This document shows positions 1-6,098 of a DNA stretch of 7,892 nucleotides, in pieces; the stretch's first letter is position 1, and each line of letters begins with the position of its first letter. Origin of the DNA: JBFXAM01 sp050184295 (lineage in GTDB: Bacteria > Planctomycetota > Phycisphaerae > UBA1845 > Fen-1342); NCBI GenBank assembly GCA_050184295.1, contig JBFXAM010000164.1:1-7892 (forward strand), in the 5' to 3' direction. A model generated the notes under the pieces. The model was given only the letters and a program-made list of their open reading frames with translations. It did no database searches and was not told where the DNA came from. The position numbers and the translations under genes are program-made.

Positions 1-82
1 GCGCCGGAAGCTGGAGCCGGACCCGAAGAACCCCCGGAACATCCTCACCGCGCACGCGGTGGGTTATAAGCTGGTGCTGTAG
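1..82 (+). CDS. Response regulator, OmpR/PhoB family, C-terminal end (partial)
   Basis: Only the last 26 residues are in the window; codons start at base 2 and the stop is TAG at 80-82. The tail reads RRKLEPDPKNPRNIL followed by AVGYKL. This matches the end of the winged-helix DNA-binding domain of OmpR/PhoB response regulators, where an R-R-K-L-E-x-D-P-x-x-P-x-x-I segment belongs to the recognition-helix region and the G-Y-x-L ends the final beta hairpin. Proteins of this family are two-component transcription factors phosphorylated by a partner histidine kinase; neither the receiver domain nor the kinase is visible here. Just after the stop, 85-91 (CTCGCGC) can pair with 108-114 (GCGCGAG) as a 7-bp hairpin, but no T tract follows, so it is only a weak terminator candidate. 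The family call rests on a short fragment but the motif is distinctive. Confidence 0.85.
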   Translation, partial: RRKLEPDPKNPRNILTAHAVGYKLVL

Positions 83-392
83 CGCTCGCGCGGCGGAAAC
101 CCGTGCAGCGCGAGTTCGCGCGGCTTGGATTCGCGCGGCGCAACCTCGCGCGGCGCAACCTCGCGCAGCGCAAACTCGCGCGGCGCAACCTCGCGCAGCG
201 CAAACTCGCGCGGCGCAAACTCGCGCGGCGCAAACTCGCGCGGCGCGGGCTCCGCCGGGGCCGTGCGGTGCGCGGCAGCCGATCAGTGTACGGGAGCACC
301 ACGTGCGTCCGACCGGTTGCCGCGATGGTTGCGACGCGTGCCCTGAGCGCGTGCTTCGGCAGATGAACGCGCGCCGGCTCGCGGCCCGCACG
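83..392. other. Intergenic region with no convincing gene, containing a tandem repeat
   Basis: This 310-bp stretch lies between the converging ends of the response regulator and the PEP-CTERM gene. Its left half is a 15-bp tandem repeat (116-250). The right half is GC-rich sequence in which I see no gene, promoter or clear terminator. Open frames cross it on both strands, but they are arginine-rich, largely generated by the repeat, and one runs into the response regulator gene. I treat them as non-coding. Confidence 0.6.
116..250. repeat. 15-bp tandem repeat, about nine copies
   Basis: Nine consecutive 15-base units start at 116, 131, 146, 161, 176, 191, 206, 221 and 236. The seven central units follow TCGCGCRGCGCAAMC; the first (TCGCGCGGCTTGGAT) and last (ending GCGGGC) are degenerate. 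Three variants occur in the order A-A-B-A-B-C-C, where A is TCGCGCGGCGCAACC, B is TCGCGCAGCGCAAAC and C is TCGCGCGGCGCAAAC. The 30-bp blocks 146-175 and 176-205 are identical, which suggests a two-unit duplication step. The period is a multiple of three, so every frame reads as a pentapeptide repeat. Confidence 0.95.
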
Positions 393-1106
393 TCACCCGC
401 GTCGTCGCAGGATTGCTGCGCTCGCGAACAACGGCAGCGCGAGCGTCGCGGGCTCGGGCACGATGAAGGCGTCGGGCTGGGCGCTGCGCTGGTTGTAGGC
501 GGTGCCGCGCAGGCGGGCGTCGCCCCAGCCGAGGTAGACGTAATCCAGGTAGATGCTGTCGGTGGAGATTCCGCTTGGCCCGACTGCCAATGACACGCTT
601 GCCTGCGCGCCCGGCTGAGCGTGAACATCGACGTAGCCGAGCAGGTAAGAGCGTGTGACGACGTCATATTGCGGGTCGAACGGGCCAGTTTCTTCGCCTA
701 GGCCCTCGGCGGCAACCGAAATCATCGCGACATTTGATATGTAGGCATCTGCCAGTGTTCCCTGAACTATGCCGCCCCAGCGCCGATAGGAGCCGGCGCG
801 ATAGTTGTAGAATTGACGGCCGACGAAGCGTGTATTGCCCGCGAGCGCGTCGAGGTGAATGTTGAGTGAGATGCCGGTCACAATATGGTACTGCTGTAGA
901 GACAAGATGGATGTCCAGAGATACAGCCGCCGCGTCGTGCCGTCGGAAGTCAGCGTCGGATTCACGCCCTCGGTCGGCGAGATGTACTCTGCCGGCGTGC
1001 CATTGATCGGCTCGTTTTCCGCGACGCCGGTCGTCGAAAACCACAGCCGTAGGTTGTTGCCGTCGCCGATACCGAGCAACAGAACCAATGAAAAAAGGGA
1101 AATCAT
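393..1106 (-). CDS. PEP-CTERM sorting-signal secreted protein
   Basis: A 237-residue protein. The start is ATG at 1106, preceded by GGGAG six bases upstream. Residues 1-12 are a short hydrophobic stretch (MISLFSLVLLLG) that may act as a minimal signal peptide, although it lacks the usual basic residues and a clear A-x-A cleavage site. The mature part opens with LRLWFSTTGVAENEPING and later RLYLWTS...GISLNI, segments I associate with PEP-CTERM proteins of planctomycetes. The C terminus (about 216-237) carries VPEPATLALPLFASAAIL followed by RRRG: the P-E-P motif, a short hydrophobic helix and a basic tail. In this family the tail is a sorting signal recognised by exosortase, which removes it during export to the envelope or extracellular matrix. 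No exosortase is in the window. The gene begins 37 bp after the stop of the secreted protein gene upstream on the same strand, so the two are probably one transcript. The role of the mature domain is unknown. Confidence 0.85.
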   Translation of the reverse strand: MISLFSLVLLLGIGDGNNLRLWFSTTGVAENEPINGTPAEYISPTEGVNPTLTSDGTTRRLYLWTSILSLQQYHIVTGISLNIHLDALAGNTRFVGRQFYNYRAGSYRRWGGIVQGTLADAYISNVAMISVAAEGLGEETGPFDPQYDVVTRSYLLGYVDVHAQPGAQASVSLAVGPSGISTDSIYLDYVYLGWGDARLRGTAYNQRSAQPDAFIVPEPATLALPLFASAAILRRRG

Positions 1107-1142
1107 CGTTATCTCCCATGACGAGACCTGAACCGAGACAGC

Positions 1143-3090
1143 CTATTCACGGACATACCACGGAGTCGCCGTTCGATTGGCGGAAAGTGGGATTGTCGTC
1201 ATTCGATTGGTTGGCGCCAGCGGCGCCCCGCCCTCGGTGTTGATGATCCAGCCCGAAAACACCCAGCCCTCGACGACGGGCGCCAGCAGCGTCACCTGCG
1301 AGCCGTGCCCGTAGCTCCGCACGAATTCGGGGAAGTCAGTCGACAACTCTCCGTCGGCGTGCTGGTAGACATCGCACAGAGAGACTTTTACGTAGATCGA
1401 GTCGGGCTGATCCCCGAGGAGTCTGGCGACGGTGAGCGTTCGTATTGGATCGGCCGGTATGGTGTAGCTGCCGATAGACGTGTGCTTGTAGCCCTGGGTG
1501 TACCCAACTGTGCATGCGGGGCACGGATTGTCGAGCTCGAAGAAACATCTTCCCGTCTCACCCGTTCCCCAGTAACGTGCCGGATCGAGCGGATCCGGAG
1601 CGATACCCTCGTAGTCCCCCGGCTTGGTGACATCAGTAATGCCCGCTTCGCCGCCGCGCGACACCGTGATCGGCGCGCCCATGACGCCTGGGGGATCGCC
1701 GGCGCGCCGCCCGGCCCAGCAGAGATCGAAGTACCCAAAGCGGTGGTAGCGCGTGAAAAAGAGCGCCAGCCCGCCGTCCGGCGCGGGCATGATCAGTGGG
1801 AAGATAATCTGAACGCCGTAGTCTTCCTTTTCGCCGTAGCCGAAGACATGCCCGCCGTCGACGACGCCGCGGTCGATGAGCTCCGGGCCGGGCGTTGGAT
1901 TCGCCGGCCAGCCGTGCAGGTCCGCGACGTACCAGCGTGCAACCGAACGGCCGGGCAGTTCGATGGTGCTTTCGGGCAGCATGCCGCTGTAAACGGACGC
2001 GCGAGTGAATACCAGACGGCCATCTGACACGACTGCGTTCTGAATGTTCTCCTTGAAATTCTGCACGCGCAGTGTCTCGGGGCATAGTTGGTATTGCGAA
2101 TTCGGATCAATGTCGCCAGAGCCCTCGACGCCAACGGTCCATGTCGTTTCCGTCGTGGCGTTAGTGACGGAGATCACCCGTACGACTCCCGGATCGGTCT
2201 GCGAATTGAGTACCCCTCTTGTGGCGAGCTGTACGAGATGAATGACATCTTCATTGGATGCGTCGAGCTGCAACGCCGGCATGGGCAACCGGAGTTGATT
2301 GGTGTGATTGAAGAGAGGTGGAAGCTGAGACAACACCAGTCGCCGATGTCGGGCCGGCTCGGAATCATAGAACGCCAGATCGCCGATCGCCGGCCGTTCG
2401 AGCCGTTGCAGGACATGCCCACCGGGCAGGATTGTGCACAGGTAGATCGCGTGCTGATTCACCGCCAGTCCCGGCCAATCAATGATCGCTGTGCCGCCCG
2501 GGTCCGGATCCAACCCAGGACGGACGAACGTGTCCCAGTCTGCGCGCGTGCCGGAGGCCGGTGTGTCATCGTGCGACATGGCGAAATAGAACGTGCGCGC
2601 CTTGAAGCGCAGGGCCGTGACGATGAAGCGGCCGGTGAAGTGATCATACAGCACGCGCGGATCGCCGATATCATCCGCAGGGTCTTGGGGATCCGGCAGC
2701 GGCAAGCCTTCCCAAAAGTATGTGGGCAACGGCTCCTCGTCGGGATCGAGGCTCGCCGACCACAACAGCGTACCGTCCCGCGAATATCCGACGATGCCGA
2801 AGTTGGTCGTCTGCACGATCGTACTCGCACTGACGCCGATCGTTGGTTCCCGCTGCCTGTCGTCATCATACACCTGCGCCCAGAACGGATCCGCCGCCAA
2901 CGCCGGCGAAGCCCCCGCCAAACAGCAGAAACACGCGGCGGCGAGCGCCCAGACACACGCCGCGGCGACCGCCCCGACCCACGCCGCCGCTCGCAGCCGA
3001 CAGTGTCGCTCGGGGCACTTCAGAACGGTCCTGAGCCCGGCGTGATTCGTAACTATCGGGGGGGGGCAGGACTTGCAGTTTCGAGGCCAT
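1143..3090 (-). CDS. Large secreted protein with C-terminal InlB-like repeat; apparent frame break near the start
   Basis: The body is one long frame ending in TAG at 1143-1145. Its only in-frame ATG codons lie far upstream, in arginine-rich low-complexity sequence. A much better start is ATG at 3090 (MASKLQVLPPP), with GGAGG nine bases before it, but it is in another frame. Removing one C from the 9-base run at 3058-3066 joins it to the body and gives about 648 residues. As read, that ATG yields only a 74-residue peptide ending at 2866. The joined product has a plausible signal peptide: basic residues near 24-33, a hydrophobic core at 34-58 and ASPALA|ADPFW near 65/66. The body (DPRVLYDHFTGRFIVTAL, then FYFAMSHDD) resembles secreted beta-propeller-like proteins. 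The last 50 or so residues (VTLLAPVVEGWVFSGWI...) resemble a divergent InlB B-repeat, a surface-protein module. It is probably first in an operon with the PEP-CTERM gene. Substrate and role are unknown. Confidence 0.75.
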
Positions 3091-3463
3091 GATTCGAGTC
3101 CTCCGGTGCAACAACCCTTCGGCCCGAAACCCGCCGAACGACCGGCGGAAACGCCTGAGAGTCTCCCTGCACGCGGCGTGCCAGCCGAGAGAATTCTGAC
3201 CCGAATTGGGCGGGTTGGTAGGCGACGGACATGAGATCGTCTTTCGCCGTTCATCCCTGACCCGGACGCCTGCTGAAAACGTCTCGCGCGGGTTGCGTGT
3301 CGGACGGCATGCCGCGGGCGTCTCTGTCCGCGCGTCGCAGCCGCGACGGCGCGGACCGTCGCATATGCGTGCCGCACGCCATGGCCAAGCTTGGCGGTGC
3401 GGCCCGATCGTGCCACGATCCAGCGCGGTCACGCGATCGCGACGCGTGAAGGCGACGTTCGCG

Positions 3464-3571
3464 TGGCGCGCGGCACGCACGCGCGTCGCGTCGGCGCCGC
3501 GCGAACAACCCGGGTCGGTGCAACACGGCGGCGACAACTGGCGCGCGGTACGGACGCGCGTCGCGGCGGCG
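3464..3571. repeat. Imperfect 33-bp direct repeat, two copies 75 bp apart
   Basis: Copies at 3464-3496 and 3539-3571 agree at 30 of 33 positions; both begin TGGCGCGCGG and share ACGCGCGTCGCG. The 42 bases between them show no comparable similarity. A weaker related stretch begins near 3602 (TGGCGCGGCGCATTGATCGC). The sequence is CG-rich, so some similarity is expected by composition. Confidence 0.6.
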
Positions 3572-3843
3572 AACGTTGCGCCTCCGGGGTCCGCGGCGTA
3601 GTGGCGCGGCGCATTGATCGCGTCGATAACCCGGCGGCAGGCGCGCCGCGTGCGGAGCGCGCGACCCGCGAGTCGGGCTTGCGCGTGTCTTGTAAAAAGA
3701 GCGGGCGCGTTGTTCGGTGGTTTCCGCCGGCGAGAACGGCGCGTCGCGGCGCCCTTGCCGTGCGAGATCGAAGCGGACCTGCGCGCCGCGCGACGGACGT
3801 GCGCCGGAATCCGAAGAATCGTCTGTCCGTGCGAACCGCAGAC

Positions 3844-3849
3844 TATAAT
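3844..3849 (+). promoter_or_regulatory. Candidate -10 box (TATAAT) for the aminotransferase-fold gene
   Basis: A perfect sigma-70 type TATAAT stands out in very GC-rich sequence 71 bases before the preferred start codon. No good -35 hexamer is visible 16-18 bases upstream (GTCTGT at 3821-3826 is poor). Transcription would begin near 3856, leaving a leader of roughly 64 bases. Confidence 0.45.
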
Positions 3850-3919
3850 GAGCGGGAGCGCGCGGCTTGCGAGCGGCGTGGCGAGGATTCCCCCGGGGGC
3901 CGGCGTTTCCACGCGGACG

Positions 3920-5053
3920 ATGAGCATGACGCCTGACGAGGTTCGAGCCCGATTTCCGATCACGCGGCACTATAATTTCATGAACCATGCCGCGGTCGCT
4001 CCGCTTTCGCGCCCCGCCGCGGAGGCGCTCGCCGGCTACGCGTACGAGCTGGCCGAGTCCGCATACCTTCGCGGCACCTACTACCGTGCTGCGGACCGGG
4101 TCCGCACCGCCGTTGCCAAGCTGATCAACGCTCAGTCCGCCGAGATCACCTTCACCAAGAGCACCTGCGAGGGCATCAACTACGTCGCCAATGGGGTTCC
4201 CTGGCTGACCGGCGACAACGTCGTCTCGACCACCATGGAGTTCCCGGCCAACGTTTATCCGTGGATGAATCTTCAGACCCGCGGCGTCACGCTCAAACGG
4301 GTCGCCGACGAGGGCGGGCGGATTCCCTTCGATCGGCTGGCGAGCGCCATCGACCGGCGGACGCGCGTCGTCGCGATCTCGGCGGTCCAGTGGTCCAACG
4401 GCTTTCGCATCGACCTGGCGCGGCTCGGGGAGCTGTGCCGCAGCAAGGGCGTGCTGCTGTTCGTCGACGCGATCCAGGCGCTGGGTGTGCATCCGATCGA
4501 CGTGCAGGGGATGAACATCGATTTTCTCGCGGCCGGCGCGCACAAGTGGCTCTGCGGCCCCGAAGGCGTCGGCGTGTTCTATTGCCAGCGCGACCTGATC
4601 GGCCACCTTCGGCCGAGCGAACTCGGCTACATGAGCATGAAGCACGGCTACGAGGCGCCGGAGCCGTTCATCGACCTGCACGACGACGCCCGGCGGTTCG
4701 ACAGCGGCGTGTACAACCTCGCCGGCATTTGCGCGCTGGGCGCGTCGCTCAACCTGCTGCACGAAGTCGGTCTCGACCAGGTGCAGGTGCGCGTGAAGCA
4801 CAACACCGACCTGCTGGTCGAGGGGCTGCGGTCGCGCGGCTGGACGGTCCACAGCCCGCGCACCGCGAGCGAGTGGAGCGGCATCGTGGCGTTCGCGAGC
4901 GAGCGACACGACGTCGACGCGCTGCGAAAGCACCTGCGCAACGAGTTCAAGATTGTCGTCGCGAACCGCCTCGGCCGGCTTCGCGCCAGCCCGCACTTTT
5001 ACAACACCGCCGAGGAGATGCAGCAGTTGCTCGACGCGCTGCCGCGCGGCTGA
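3920..5053 (+). CDS. Aminotransferase class V-fold PLP-dependent enzyme (cysteine desulfurase/isopenicillin N epimerase-like)
   Basis: A 377-residue protein from ATG at 3920 to TGA at 5051-5053; ATG at 3926 is an equally possible start. The open frame continues upstream through poor-quality sequence, and ATG 3848 overlaps the TATAAT box, so I prefer the later start; no strong ribosome binding site separates 3920 from 3926. The N terminus HYNFMNHAAVAPLS is the substrate-side loop typical of the family. D183 and Q186 in FVDAIQALGVHPIDV should contact the PLP pyridine ring and phenolic oxygen, and K209 in AGAHKWLCGPEGVGVFY should be the Schiff-base lysine. The C-terminal LRASPHFYNTAEEM is typical of class V members resembling isopenicillin N epimerase or EgtE. 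The C-terminal region lacks the mobile-loop cysteine expected of SufS/IscS desulfurases, so ordinary cysteine desulfurase activity is doubtful. No Fe-S assembly or ergothioneine genes are adjacent, so the substrate is unknown. Likely cytoplasmic; no signal peptide. Confidence 0.92.
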   Translation: MSMTPDEVRARFPITRHYNFMNHAAVAPLSRPAAEALAGYAYELAESAYLRGTYYRAADRVRTAVAKLINAQSAEITFTKSTCEGINYVANGVPWLTGDNVVSTTMEFPANVYPWMNLQTRGVTLKRVADEGGRIPFDRLASAIDRRTRVVAISAVQWSNGFRIDLARLGELCRSKGVLLFVDAIQALGVHPIDVQGMNIDFLAAGAHKWLCGPEGVGVFYCQRDLIGHLRPSELGYMSMKHGYEAPEPFIDLHDDARRFDSGVYNLAGICALGASLNLLHEVGLDQVQVRVKHNTDLLVEGLRSRGWTVHSPRTASEWSGIVAFASERHDVDALRKHLRNEFKIVVANRLGRLRASPHFYNTAEEMQQLLDALPRG

Positions 5054-5576
5054 CCCGGAGCGGGCCGGCCGAGTGCACGGGGGTTCCGAATATTCGCACT
5101 TTTTCGAATCACACTGACGAGTCGGCGGCCGGGGACCGGCGCAATTCGCCGCGCGGGGCGCCGCGCGCGCGCGACTGGCATCCAAAGATCGAGGCGCTTT
5201 GTTGGGCGGCGGAAGCGGCGGGAAGATCTCGGCCGCCGACAGCCGTAAGTCACGCGATTCCGGGCAGTTCCGCGCCACGCGCGACGCCCGGCACCGCGGC
5301 TTCCTGCCGCCCGCGGGGACCGCGCGGCGCGGCCGCGAACGCCGCTGGTCAACCGCGGCGCGGTGCGCCGCCGATGTTGTGCAGGGAAGTACGCGGTTGT
5401 CGATTTCGGACGGAGGTTCGTACGAACGGCGTGCAGAAGCGTCTCTAGGATTGTGCGACGCGTGCAGCGTCGACGCCGGCCGCGGCGATTGTCATCGGCG
5501 GCGCGGCGGAGTTTGTGGACACGCGGGTGCCGGGCGTATAATGGATCGCGATGAACGCGTACGTGAGAGAGCGAGC
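5054..5576. other. GC-rich intergenic region with no convincing gene
   Basis: The 523 bp between two + strand genes hold no frame with recognisable protein features. Just after the aminotransferase-fold gene there is a short AT-richer island (about 5086-5112) with ATTCG and CGAAT arms flanking CACTTTTT, too short to call a terminator with confidence. An alternating (CG)6 run lies at 5162-5173. The right end contains the promoter candidate for the small gene. Confidence 0.55.
5513..5542 (+). promoter_or_regulatory. Candidate sigma-70 type promoter of the small hypothetical gene
   Basis: TTGTGG at 5513-5518 and a perfect TATAAT at 5537-5542 are separated by 18 bases. Transcription would start near 5549, about 28 bases before the ATG at 5577. 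The -35 matches only at TTG, but the -10 is perfect in a strongly GC-rich background. Confidence 0.55.
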
Positions 5577-5831
5577 ATGACCATGAAACGGATCGCGACG
5601 ACGGTTCGGTGTGTGCCCCGCCTGGGGCTGGAAAGCACCGAGGTGCGCGCGGTGGATCTCGACCTCCCCGAAGGCGCAGAGCCTCACGAGGTGCACGAGG
5701 CCCTCGACCGTTTCTTTACACAGCGCGGCATCGCCGAAGCCGTCTACGACATCGAGGCCGACGACAACGGGTTTTTCGCGGTCGTGAACGACGAGATCTA
5801 CGGCGAAGAGTGGGGCAAGCCGCTGTTCTAG
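5577..5831 (+). CDS. Small acidic hypothetical protein, 84 residues
   Basis: I do not recognise a family. The protein runs from ATG at 5577 (MTMKRIATTVRC) to TAG at 5829-5831 (EEWGKPLF); ATG at 5583 is an alternative. A purine-rich GAGAGAG precedes the start by a suitable distance, and a TATAAT box lies 35 bases upstream. The in-frame ATG at 5541 overlaps that box and is an unlikely start. The N-terminal dozen residues are basic and the rest is acidic, with a likely pattern of strand, helix (about residues 35-50, EPHEVHEALDRFFTQRG) and two further strands (AVYDIEADDNGFFAVVND). There is no signal peptide, membrane segment or cysteine pair, so it is probably cytoplasmic. It stands alone, with the aminotransferase-fold gene 523 bp upstream and a convergent gene downstream, so context gives no function. 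The regular amino-acid makeup, unlike the arginine-rich surrounding frames, supports a real gene. Confidence 0.7.
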   Translation: MTMKRIATTVRCVPRLGLESTEVRAVDLDLPEGAEPHEVHEALDRFFTQRGIAEAVYDIEADDNGFFAVVNDEIYGEEWGKPLF

Positions 5832-6098
5832 GCACGGATCTCGCTGCCGCGCTCGACGTCGCGATCGCCGATGATGTTCGCGATGAATTCATGAACTGAA
5901 CGCACTGAACCGGGCGGGTTCGCGTGCCGATCTGCGGCGCGTGTTTCCGCCCGTCGCGTCCTTGCCGTTCGCGTTTGAGACTTCGCAACGAATTATCGCT
6001 TCTGGGTCGTCGTGGCACGGGCATCCGCGGCGGTGCTGATGCCGGGGCCGCGTCGTGCCTGCAACGCGCCTGTCCGCCTGACTGGCGGTACCCGCGCC
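5832..6098. other. Intergenic region between convergent genes, with a nested GC-rich hairpin
   Basis: No gene seen. Bases 6014-6019 (GGCACG) pair with 6054-6059 (CGTGCC), and 6020-6025 (GGCATC) with 6038-6043 (GATGCC), giving a nested stem with a 10-base bulge on the 3' side. Closer to the minus-strand gene, CCGCC (6074-6078) and GGCGG (6084-6088) form a 5-bp stem about 10 bases past its stop. Neither is followed by a T tract, so a terminator role is possible but not shown. Confidence 0.4.

Larger units (their letters stand above)
3091..3919. other. Long GC-rich intergenic region between divergent genes
   Basis: Several open frames cross these 829 bp, but all are arginine- and alanine-rich with no domain, signal or spaced ribosome binding site that I recognise, so I call no gene. 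It should hold promoters for both divergent genes. On the minus strand side, CCGCCG (3131-3136) and CGGCGG (3143-3148) form a perfect 6-bp stem about 40 bases upstream of the ATG at 3090, probably in its leader. The middle carries an imperfect 33-bp direct repeat (3464-3496 and 3539-3571). The right end carries a TATAAT box for the aminotransferase-fold gene. Confidence 0.6.

Noticed and set aside
116..250. CRISPR array
   Set aside because: The units are 15 bp and directly adjacent with no unique spacers, and no cas genes are present.
45..302. Minus-strand pentapeptide-like open frame across the 15-bp repeat
   Set aside because: It overlaps the response regulator end, its flanks are arginine-rich and featureless, and a 15-bp period opens all frames. 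Kept as a finding, not as a gene.
3091..3416. N-terminal extension of the large secreted protein to the ATG at 3416
   Set aside because: It would place the signal peptide more than 100 residues inside the protein. The added sequence is low-complexity and the extension passes straight over a far better ribosome binding site and ATG at 3090.
3940..3952. T-loop-like GGTTCGAGCCC suggesting a tRNA
   Set aside because: It lies in the first codons of the aminotransferase-fold gene, and no acceptor or anticodon stems surround it.
3971..3976. Another TATAAT, suggesting a promoter
   Set aside because: It is the Tyr-Asn coding sequence in the conserved HYNFMNHA segment of the enzyme, so it is explained by coding.
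5162..5173. Alternating (CG)6 run as a functional Z-DNA site
   Set aside because: Short and expected in sequence of this composition; nothing else marks it.
3251..5278. Long minus-strand frame of 675 codons opposite the aminotransferase-fold gene
   Set aside because: It is the antisense shadow of a gene with conserved PLP-enzyme motifs, and its ends consist of arginine- and proline-rich non-coding sequence.
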